Shown: piece after piece, positions 1 to 8,766 of the stretch
Layout of the letters: every line of letters begins with the position of its first letter
Numbering within the stretch: position 1 is the stretch's first letter
From: Glandiceps talaboti
Taxonomy: Eukaryota > Hemichordata > Enteropneusta > Spengelidae
Direction of reading: 5' to 3'
Assembly: GCF_964340395.1 (NCBI RefSeq)
Contig: NC_135562.1
Span: 8,910,134 to 8,920,133 of the forward strand
DNA length: 10,000 nucleotides
Translations under genes and position numbers: made by a program
The notes under the pieces: generated by a model
Told to the model about the DNA's origin: nothing
Database searches by the model: none
What the model saw: the letters and a program-made list of their open reading frames with translations, nothing else

Positions 1-90
1 TGGTGAGATATAAAATTAGTTTTATTTCCTTATAGTAATAGCAATGACAACAAACTCCTAAATTTTCAGTATTGAAATCATATCACTTAC

Positions 91-585
91 CTGCTGTTTC
101 AAAATCCTCTTGAAGGTAACCTATGGCCGTTTCTTCATTTGTCGTTATCTCGGCTGTCGATACATGCACGGTGCTTGACTGCTGGTGAACATTTTCACGT
201 GTTTTACCAGTAAAAGCAACATCCGTTATTCCCACAAAATCGCTAGTGATCTTAGAGGAGCGTAGGAAATCTGTAGAAATGTGGGATGAGGAGTGCTGAG
301 CAAGTGTTTTGAACTCACTTACAGGATTGACTGTTTCTGAGGTGGGTAAGTATGAGGTTGTTACTGAATCGGCGATGCTGCTAAGTTCAGAATATAATTC
401 TGATGAAATGACTGTTAGGGTTGGTAACGCACTTTCCTGTTTCTCTGTAGTGCTCACTATCGCTGCTCTCGCTGTTGCTGTAACAGTTGTTTCTTTTCTG
501 TTGCCTTGTCCATTATTTCCCTGATTTCCATTTCTTTTCCACTTTGAACTACTTCTTTTACTTCTGTCTTTTAAAGTAGATATCC
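91..585 (-). CDS. Gene A exon 4: basic segment and Ser/Thr-rich stalk
   Basis: 165 codons, phase 1 at both ends, acceptor TTTTACACAG and donor GCAG|GTAAGTGA. It starts with ISTLKDRSKRSSSKWKRNG, strongly basic and containing RSKR, then a Gly/Asn/Gln-rich stretch. After that comes about 120 residues rich in Ser, Thr, Val and Glu (for example VTATARAAIVSTTEK and SSTVHVSTAEITTNEE) without cysteine. This looks like an extended, probably O-glycosylated stalk. It sits straight after the SRCR, where gene B has WSC and CUB exons before its stalk. The opposite strand is also open over 309-524 but only as a shadow. Confidence 0.75.
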
Positions 586-2806
586 CTGTGTAAAACGAAA
601 ATAGTTCGATCAAATTATTAAGATTGGGTCATGTTGATAAATACAACTCAAATGATACATGAAGATGTAACAGGAAAGTGTTAAGACCGCTGAGAGATGG
701 CTTAAGACAGGACAGTACGACACACGGCACATATACGTACAAAGGAAACCAGCTTGAACAGAGGTGAAGGATAGTATCAGCTACCTTGGATCTTCAATCA
801 TCTACCGCTCTTGTCATATTCAGACTGCTCTTCTACTACGCCATCTAGTGGCAGCTAGTGAACAGGACTATGGGTTCAAGTTGGTGAAGCTTTCGTTTTT
901 TCAGTTACGTCAAATCAGTTAAAACCTTTTATTCATGATATATAACACTTACAGTTGCAATGAATCGTAGCCATCTCGTCTTGACCAATACACGGGTTTC
1001 CTGAAAACTTATCTGTAGAAATAGTTACCTCTTCTGCTCCATTTAACCCTACATATAGAAAGAAATGCGGAATTAGGTGATTTAAAACTTTCTTCAGGAC
1101 TCGTTCAACAATATGACATATAATATAAGCTTGGTAACTTTGATTGTTACTTTTCTACAGAGATAAATGTCTTAATCGAGCTATTAAGACATGTTAAGCT
1201 ATATCTAGCAACTGACTTTCATCTCATGTTCGTACCTATCTAGATCTGAAGTAACTTAAGTACTCGTTTGTAATTTTACATGTCTCTTAAAGTTTGTGTA
1301 TCATCAAAACACGTGTTTGACGATTCGGTTTAACTTCTAAATAGGTTTTGAAATGCGTTTTATTCTCGAAAACCAGAGCACCCATTTCTGCTAAAGCAAC
1401 GAAATACGTACCGTCTTAGACAGTACCGTAAAAGAGTCTGCTGTTTACGACAATGATGTATTTGCGATTTTGTACTAACTACAGTCTACAATAAAGTCTC
1501 GCTTATACAGTACGATGGACATTTAAAAGGCACTGAGCTGATTTGCGGCAAAGTGTATTAAATCAACTTGTGAAATAATTATTGGTTCAGTGAAAGTCAT
1601 GATTCGTGACTGATAATGAATCTGCTTTAGATCAATCACAGAATAACATCAAAGCAGTAGCGCTCTTGAAATTCCCTTTCATAGTACTAGTAGCCTTGTA
1701 AAGTGAATTTATTATTGTCATTCAAGGTGTAATGGTAGTCCAGTACTACTGGCCGGACAAAATGATGTTTGCTTGACTAGTACTGTTGACAAACTTGATA
1801 TAAACTCTAGCCTGACCCATGTTATGATATGGCTGATTTGAATAACGCTGATGTACGTTGACATTTAGATAAGGTCTTTCATAAATCATCTAACTCAGAA
1901 CCAAAGGTGTTTTTAGCGTCCATTGTTACACTTGTTAGGTTTAAGTAGCGTGGGAACCCGGGGAGAGTAAAACAATCACAAAAATGATCTTTCATTTTAT
2001 ACTAAAAAGACGAAAGAAATTTTCGTAATACAGAGGTACTTAATAATAGAAATACGGTGAGAAATTACAAAAACAACACTTAGAGATAATCTTACCCATA
2101 TTGGTGCAAATTATGTCAGCTTTAGCCAAGGTCCATTCATTGTCACAAACTTTTATCCAGTTATTGCCCTTCTGACGGATTTCTACCATGCCTTCAAACG
2201 GCGTTTGGCCACCAACCAGTCTATACTGTGGATATGTTCCTTAAATTAGAAGGTGACAAATTGTATGGTACTAGTATTATATCTGTGCAGGTAATACACT
2301 GCCAGATTGTTTATTAACCATATTTGTATTATGGAATGAGGGAATTCTGATTTTGGATTTGAATAAAATGAGGAATGTACATATACACGGCAGGCTAGGT
2401 TTTCTTTAGCAGAGATCTTGGAGAGACTTTGGGCAGACTAGTAAAGAGACTTCGGTTCATGGCAAGAGGCCAACGAGAGCAAATTCACATACAAAGAACA
2501 TTGGCATTCGACTGTAAGTAAATTCGAGAGCTGAGTTCTCGTGTCTCTCGTGAGCAATTCTGTGTATATTTACTTCCACCAAACGTAAATCTTGAGTTTT
2601 ATTGAGTTTTTCTTCTATGTCTTGTGTTGAGATCCCGGTACGGAGAATGTATGGATTGTCAGTGTGGTTTGCTGATGGACGGACAATTCTAAAAAAGTCA
2701 ACCAGCGGGTAATGAACGGATACGTACCTTGCACAAGTAGCGTGTATTGACTCCAGAAAACAAACATCACCGCAGTGATACAATGGGGGCTACCACGAGG
2801 CCACAT
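91..2806 (-). CDS. Gene A: secreted or membrane-anchored SRCR protein with Ser/Thr-rich stalk (partial, 4 exons seen)
   Basis: Joined exons, in coding order: 2806-2728, 2239-2096, 1048-953 and 585-91, about 271 residues, continuing beyond position 1. The order is signal peptide, a short SRCR-like domain divided over two exons, then a stalk rich in Ser and Thr. Donors are GTACGT, GTAAGA, GTAAGT and GTAAGT-like. All junctions are phase 1 and the reading frame stays open across each join, which is the main support for the model. No transmembrane segment is visible; one may follow off the left edge, as in gene B. No WSC or CUB exon was found in its introns. The leader and SRCR halves align with gene B at the same intron positions, so the two are inferred to be paralogues. 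SRCR domains generally bind proteins or polyanions; the ligand here is unknown. Transcript evidence is lacking, so the 5' end and the continuation are uncertain. Confidence 0.8.
586..952 (-). other. Gene A intron 3
   Basis: A 367-bp intron between the SRCR end and the stalk exon, bounded by GTAAGT and TTTACACAG. I looked for a WSC or CUB exon on this strand, because gene B has both at this point, and saw no cysteine-containing open stretch with splice borders. Confidence 0.65.
953..1048 (-). CDS. Gene A exon 3: C-terminal half of SRCR-like domain
   Basis: 32 codons, phase 1 at both ends, acceptor ATATGTAG and donor AACT|GTAAGT. It reads GLNGAEEVTISTDKF and then NPCIGQDEMATIHC. The end resembles the last stretch of an SRCR domain (C-x-x-x-EDAGVVC), but the central part of the standard domain, with its own cysteine pair, is missing. 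The matching exon of gene B has the same reduced form, so this appears to be a family trait rather than damage. Sequence similarity is weak here; frame, phase and position carry the call. Confidence 0.72.
1049..2095 (-). other. Gene A intron 2, splits the SRCR domain
   Basis: A 1,047-bp AT-rich intron at the same place in the SRCR domain as the 590-bp intron 2 of gene B. Both strands are full of stops and I see no further exon, repeat array or RNA gene. Confidence 0.65.
2096..2239 (-). CDS. Gene A exon 2: N-terminal half of SRCR domain
   Basis: 48 codons, phase 1 at both ends, acceptor TTTAAG and donor ATGG|GTAAG. The peptide contains RLVGGQTPFEGMVEI, then a Trp and KVCDNEWTLAKADIIC. This matches the SRCR opening: RLVGG-x-x-P-x-E-G-x-V-E, then W, then VCDD-x-W-x-x-x-x-A-x-x-VC, with 12 residues between the two cysteines as in the canonical domain. 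The exon ends just after the second cysteine at NMG, the place where canonical SRCR domains have QLG. The alternative acceptor CACAG 14 bases downstream would be phase 0 and break the phase pattern, so I chose the upstream one. Confidence 0.85.
2240..2727 (-). other. Gene A intron 1
   Basis: A 488-bp phase-1 intron between leader and SRCR, donor GTACGT and acceptor TTTAAG. The open stretch over 2457-2783 on this strand is in a different frame from the leader, has no domain signature and is treated as chance. Confidence 0.65.
2728..2806 (-). CDS. Gene A exon 1: signal peptide
   Basis: The 26 codons begin MWPRGSPHC and contain a hydrophobic core, ITAVMFVFW, then a short polar region ending LLVQ. 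The donor is CAAG|GTACGT, phase 1. Joining to the next exon gives VQGTYPQYRLVGG, so signal cleavage probably falls shortly before the SRCR. The pattern P-x-C-x-T-x-V-M-x-V recurs in the leader of gene B. In-frame ATGs also occur at 2854 and 2848. I prefer 2806 because it gives an ordinary leader with a basic n-region, and because an acceptor-like pyrimidine tract ending AACAG (AG at 2821-2820) lies between them and may end a 5'-UTR intron. Confidence 0.72.
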
Positions 2807-3992
2807 ATTGGCTCTGTCGCTGTTTAGAATTGTAAATAAGAAATACATCAACATTTCTCCATCGTTATATAGTTCTTGGGTGTCGTACGTCTTTCCATCC
2901 TTGTGTTGGGTTTGGAATAAATTTTACTTATGGTCACGAGATGGTGACTCATGTTCGGAAATCCCTACCCCTAACTAAGTAGCACGCCCTAGCTGAGTAG
3001 CCTTCACCTTCATAAACAGTGAACTTCTTCTTCCTGGTTCAATGGGTCGAATTATGCATACATTAACCTACTTCGTTAACATTCACAGGATAAAAGAACA
3101 ATGATAGAGAATCTGCGATGAAAGGCAAATACTTTGCTTACTACACATTCAGTATTCTGCATTCGTACAAAATTATAAATGTCTTGCTATAGAACTCGTC
3201 AGAGGTCACCCAAATGAATAATATAGAGGTTACGACTACTTTTATTTGCTAACAAAACCCTACCTGCACCTATTCAACAAGTGTCAATACTATCGTCGTC
3301 AAACACCATCGAAGTGTGACACACCAATAGCAACCGAACTACGTATATCTTGTTTACATTTACCATTCAAGTGGTTGTTTGAGTATTATTATACAGGTGA
3401 CTTGAAAACCTGTGAATGTTCTTTGTTGAACTGCACTGCCAAAAACTTAGATGTGTGTTCAAAATTCTTGAGTGACTTGTCTTTTACTTGAAGCACTTAA
3501 AGTATATTTGCTGACAATCATTCTGTTACTAGTCAACTTCACACATTGCAGTCTAAATCTTTAATTCGCCATTGTTTAACCAACGATGAACATTCTCGGT
3601 TAAAAAAACGGCAAACAAAACAACTTATACTACTAATAAGTACAGGAAGATATATTTTAGCTCCTGGTAAAATACGGTTTTTCAAAAGACCACTTTGTCT
3701 TTTTTTTCACCATACAAAGTTTTGATCGAAGTTCAGTCAAGAATTAGCAAGTGTTACAGATGATGTGAGACCGTGATGCCGTCATGGTCTGATAAATATC
3801 AGCAAAACGCTCAATACGTGACACTAATCTGTCAACCAGGACATGGTGAGTAAAGGGAATCTGAACCAACCTGTGAACAATGACACGCACATGCAAGTAC
3901 ATATGAGTTTACAGTACTGTAATAGCAGTGTGTATTATGATCAGTTTTCAAAAGGAATAGTTTGTAAATTAAACCCTTGCTAGCTCCATCCA

Positions 3993-4023
3993 CAGACAAG
4001 TACTTACTTGAAGTACTTGTCTG
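3993..4023. repeat. Perfect 13-bp inverted repeat, 5-nt loop
   Basis: Arm CAGACAAGTACTT at 3993-4005, spacer ACTTG, and the exact reverse complement at 4011-4023. It is palindromic, so it could fold in DNA or RNA from either strand. No RNA family or transposon end is recognised. Confidence 0.8.
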
Positions 4024-4521
4024 TTCTTCATCCTTAGAGATCTGTCTACCCCGTCTGATCTCTTTTTAGAAAACATACTTTCCATCTGCCTGAATTTACA
4101 CTATAATATCAGTTTGTCAAGTCCACCTCACATACATATTTGCTATCCTAGTCGATGAATTCCATGTCTTGGGAGGTGTCAGGGTATATGGTGTCAAATA
4201 ACACTGAATCAACCAATTACATGCCTGCTGTCCCATGTGTTATAGCGCTAATCCAATAAATATTGAATTGCAAATAAGGAAGGTAGTTCAACTATTAGAT
4301 GTAAAGCGCAGCGGTTTTCTGTTTTCACGACAATGTTGCTGGTACTGATTGAGTAGGTGCACATTTTTGCAAGTAAACAGAGTGACGTAGTCCTAACCAC
4401 TGTACTCGAGTGCGTGACCTCTTATAAGTTCTACCGCCAGACCTTTATAGTCGTACATGAATGCAGAACGTGAGTGTCTAGTCGTCAGAGTGTTTATCCT
4501 TTACTTTAATATCCCCTGAAC

Positions 4522-4553
4522 CTCAGACCACTAAATCTTTTTAGTGGTCTGAG
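4522..4553. repeat. Perfect 14-bp inverted repeat, 4-nt loop
   Basis: Arm CTCAGACCACTAAA at 4522-4535, spacer TCTT, and the exact reverse complement at 4540-4553. It lies about 330 bp before the start codon of gene B, within the likely promoter or 5' leader. It is too short for a microRNA precursor and does not resemble a histone stem-loop. Confidence 0.8.
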
Positions 4554-4721
4554 ACTGAACACACTTTGCATGCGTCTCCCTGGCTACTTCTCCACTTCAC
4601 TGATGTCCTTGAATAAGTGCTGTACAGAGATTAGCGTACGTTGACCGAAATGAACCCAGGAGGAGATCACTTTGAAGACCTTTTACAAGGAAGTATAAAC
4701 TTCTAAGCTGACAACTCTTCT

Positions 4722-4732
4722 CTTGTTCACAG
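4722..4732 (+). other. Possible splice acceptor for a 5'-UTR intron of gene B
   Basis: A pyrimidine-rich run, CTCTTCTCTTGTTCAC, leads into AG at 4731-4732. If used, the leader exon of gene B would start at 4733 and carry about 146 bases of untranslated sequence. The upstream donor cannot be identified. Confidence 0.3.
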
Positions 4733-4878
4733 TTTCAACGTTGACTATTGCTACCACAGTGTCAAGGCGTACGGCATATCTCAAAAATCAAACATAATAC
4801 TTATCAGGAACGGTGAAACGTAGTCTGCTGTATTTGGTATTTACTGCTGTTCTATGATCAGTTACCGTGCGTGTGACC

Positions 4879-4969
4879 ATGATGTCACGTTTTGATATAC
4901 CTTGCAGTGTCACGGTGGTAATGCTTGTTCTCTATAGGACCGAGTTTACGTACACTCAAGACGTTCAAA
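4879..4969 (+). CDS. Gene B exon 1: signal peptide
   Basis: The 30 codons start MMSRFDIPCSVTVVMLVLYR and end TYTQDVQ. There is an Arg near the start and a hydrophobic core, VTVVMLVLY. The first ATG has a good context (ACCATGA), and an in-frame TGA at 4855-4857 excludes an upstream start unless a leader intron intervenes. The donor is CAAA|GTAAGT, phase 1. The leader resembles that of gene A. Confidence 0.85.
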
Positions 4970-7900
4970 GTAAGTTCGCCATTAATTATATACTAGAATA
5001 ATGATTTGATATTTCATTAGCTCAGATTTAGATTCACTTTTCCGCTTAAAATGATGGGGGGGGGGGAAGAGACTATGTTTTCGTCTTCGAAATATATAGC
5101 TGCCAATGAAAATAGCTCACATTCTTTTGTATCCATAATCAGAACCGAAGAGACTGGCTGGTGGACTCACGCCATTCGAAGGCAGAGTAGAACAGCTTGA
5201 TGGCGGTACTTGGACACACATATGCGTTAGCGAATGGGATTTCCTACACGCAGACAGCGTTTGCATTGAACTAGGTATTTTGTTTCATCATTATCATCCT
5301 ATTCACCCTTATCATTTGTCTTTGACGTAGAAAACAGTAACAACATATGACATATTTGCAGATAATATTCCTTGGTTGATGATAAGTAGGTAATGGAACG
5401 GGTCTCACACAATATTGACAGCTCGATTGAAAAATTGATTACTTCTGCTTTCATTAGGAAGTTCTGTAGTTACCACAAAATAAATAATAATCCTTAATAA
5501 TTAGTCACACAAACACAGACACAGACAGACAGACGGACCGACGGACACACACACACACGCACGCACGTACGTACGCACGCGCGCGCGCTCCACGATTCTT
5601 TCTGAATATTAAAAGGTATACGATTCGAATTTTTGTTCATTATGAGGTGATTGTCATTAGGTAATATTTTGTCATACTCTGTGTCATGTCAGGAATGGAA
5701 TATGTTTTGAAAACATATAAGCTTATTTTCCTTTAGTCTGTATGTAAGTGCAATAAATGTAAGCCTATACTGTTTGAGATGCAAGTTGCAAATTCAATCT
5801 CTATATATCCATATGCAAGCGAGTTTATTTGGAATAGACAATAATTGGTATCCATGCCTTTCAGGATTTCCTGGAGTGATGATGGAGATGGATTACAATG
5901 ACTTTGCAGACGACGTGGTTCTCTCCTGCAATGATAATTCATATCAAGTGTTCAGTGTTCGTTGTCACTGTAAGTTTTTTTTTTCAAATTTGCTGAGAGG
6001 TATATAGTAGTAATTTACATTTGTGTTATGATTAGTTTAGTTAAGTTTATTTCAAATGCTAAGGCCTCGGCCCATCGCACAAAACATTTTACATAACAGT
6101 AGAGAAGAAAAGGAATAAAGAACTGAATATCATTCTACTAATAATTGACGGAAAAATACTTAAAGGTAAAAATATGACAGGGGAGAACATATACATCTAT
6201 GTTTGCTGAACAGAACTAGTACGAGTGTTGAAAGCTTTATGAACAAAAACTGATAGTTTGTATTGGACTACTTCATTCTTGCATGCCAGTAAGGAAAAAC
6301 ATTTTTCTTTCGTGGGGTGAACTCTAAATCTTTGAGGAATAAAATCTACTCTATGGTCGTTATGATTAGTTTATATAACCTTGTAACACTTATCTTTATG
6401 ATTCCACTGCTTGTCATTTTTTCACATTTCGAGAATGAATTCATTTAAATCTGATATACGATATTTGCTTTTTTAGTCATGAACCATTCCTGTCTGCATA
6501 GGTTATTTTTCATACTGTCATGCTGCTGTTTATGGAATATTAGTCACACGGCTACCAATTTCTAAAACTGCACACTCTGTGACTATTAGAACTTTGCACT
6601 TGCTCCATAATATTCATGGAGTAGTGTACAATTTATTTTCATAGATACATCTGTTTTTATGTTAGATTCAAGTTTCATTGGTTGCTACAGACGACGAAAT
6701 GGACTCGGACGTACCGCCTTGTATGGAAACAATAATGAATTTGTAATTGGCCCTAATGGGATGACAATTGAAAGATGTTTAAAGAATTGCAGAGAAAATA
6801 ACCAGCTGTTTGGATCACTACGAGAAAATAAATGTCGGTGTGGAAATACACTTCCAAGCAACTACTTTTACTCTCGACAATCAGATTCAAAGGAATGTAG
6901 TTTGAAATGTACAGCCAGGGAAGATCAAATATGTGGAGGAGACAATAATAGATTCAATGCTGTTTTCAATAGTAGGTTTTAATTTATTTTTGTAATGCTG
7001 ATTCATATATCGATTATATTATGGGGATTTTGAAGGGTGAAATTTCAGACTGGTTAGAAAGAGCACACGAGGGAAGAGCTGTCATTGAATAGCCTTATGA
7101 AATACATCCGTAGGATGAATACTGGTTTGTGGCTATATCATTACAACCCGTAACACTCAAGTAAAACGCTTAAATCGTTTATAGCAACAATATCAAGCGT
7201 ACATTTAAAGTGTACTTTTTCAATTACCTTAATCATCAAGTCAGTCTGTGGTGTCTCTCAATGTAATTAATTTTTAAAAATGTTAGCAGTGCAAGACAGG
7301 TAAATAGTCAATGACTAAAGTGTAAATATAGATGTCATAAAACATCTCACTGCAAGCAAGGTATTACCACAGTCATTATGATGGTATTATCATTTACTGT
7401 AGTCAGCAGTTTGTTAGTTTGTTTTTGGACGAGATTTTTACGAATTGTCTTCGTTTGAAATGCCACATCAAAGTAATAAAATCATAAAACTATTTCACAC
7501 TTGATATGAATGTTATGAACGATCGTGATTGACGTAAATTTGAAATACTTCACTTGAATGTTAAGGGTTGTTCTATTCATCACTTTAATTATGATTACTT
7601 CTTTGTATTCGTTTTTTTTGTTATGATTACTAACAGTCAACACTTGATCAAATAATTTTCCATTTTATGTTCATCAAATTGATTACATCGAGGATCACAA
7701 TGGAAATAAGTACTAAATGCTTTCTTGTGTTATCCTCGGCAGTACTTTTAATGTATCTTTTTTTACTATTGTCTATTGTCAAATTATAATACATCTAAAG
7801 ATCTAAATTGAGGTTTATATCAATATGTTTATGGACCTTATGACTATAAATGACACCATACCCTTTTTACACAGCAACACTTGGTTCATGTCAAGCCAAC

Positions 7901-8328
7901 TTTACTGCACCATCAGGTTGGATAGTGTCACCAGGGTTCCCTGGTTTCGATGAGCCAGCTACGAGTTGTGTGTGGAATGTCACTGTGCAGGGTGATAATG
8001 TGATCAACGTCACTCTCAGGATGAATTATCTAATGAATGGTGACGAACTGAAATTCTTCCAGATAAGAGGACACAACCAACCCATGGTGTTAACCAGTGA
8101 TGATGGTCGTGGAGTGATTGACCATAATTTGGGGATTACACAATCCAATACATTGAGAATAGAATTCACTTCAGAAACTAGTCCGAATAGTGGTGATTTG
8201 GAAGAGGGTGGCTTCGTGATATACTACAATAGTAGGTGTTATTTATCCTTATTAAATAAAACATTCCTACATCGACTATAACTATTGGTAAACACTAAAC
8301 ATCTATCTATCTATCTATCTATCTATTA

Positions 8329-8394
<66 letters not shown>

Positions 8395-8407
8395 AATCCA
8401 TTCACCC

Positions 8408-8446
<39 letters not shown>

Positions 8447-8448
8447 GA

Positions 8449-8482
<34 letters not shown>

Positions 8483-8560
8483 CATCCATTCACCCGTCTG
8501 TCTGTCTGTCTGTCTGTCTATCTGTCTGTCTATCTGTCGATCTGTCTCTGTCTGTCTGCC

Positions 8561-8608
<48 letters not shown>

Positions 8609-8723
8609 AACATATCTATCTACCTAGCTAGGTAGTTATCTGGGTATATATATATAGATATATATATATAGTTAAATATATAGTTATATGATTAGTTAGT
8701 TAGTTAGCTAGCTAGTTAGCTAA

Positions 8724-8766
<43 letters not shown>

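Larger units (their letters stand above)
2807..4878. other. Intergenic region between divergent genes A and B
   Basis: About 2.07 kb separates the two inferred start codons. It should contain both promoters and 5'-untranslated sequence, but I see no TATA box or initiator that I can assign with confidence. Acceptor-like sites (AACAG at 2820-2824 on the minus strand; CTTGTTCACAG ending at 4732 on the plus strand) hint that both genes have a non-coding first exon. Two perfect hairpins lie here. An 81-codon cysteine-containing open stretch on the plus strand (3246-3491) starts with TTG and has no recognisable domain. Confidence 0.6.

Noticed and set aside
309-524. Open frame on the plus strand with a hydrophobic C-terminal part
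   Set aside because: It is antisense to the stalk exon of gene A, whose frame, composition and splice sites are better supported.
586-2095. Hidden WSC or CUB exon in the introns of gene A
   Set aside because: Searched on the minus strand because gene B has these modules. No open segment with the right cysteine pattern and splice borders was seen.
2457-2783. 108-codon open frame on the minus strand
   Set aside because: It overlaps the leader of gene A in another frame, lacks domain features and would conflict with the phase-1 leader-SRCR splice.
2775-2978. 67-codon open frame on the plus strand
   Set aside because: Antisense to the leader exon of gene A and the adjoining spacer; no recognisable motif.
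3246-3491. Open stretch of 81 codons with eight cysteines, plus strand, in the spacer
   Set aside because: It starts with TTG, has no signal peptide, no domain signature and no credible splice borders with neighbours. Length is within chance for AT-rich DNA. RNA-seq coverage would revive it.
5733-5942. Open frame on the minus strand
   Set aside because: Shadow of exon 3 of gene B on the opposite strand and its intron, with no domain match.
6540-6592. Inverted repeat TAGTCACA/TGTGACTA in intron 3 of gene B
   Set aside because: Only 8 bp arms with a spacer of about 40 nt, expected by chance in this much sequence.
8285-8635. Open frame coding a Leu-Ser-Val-Cys-rich repeat protein
   Set aside because: It is a translation of the TCTG/TCTA microsatellite inside an intron.
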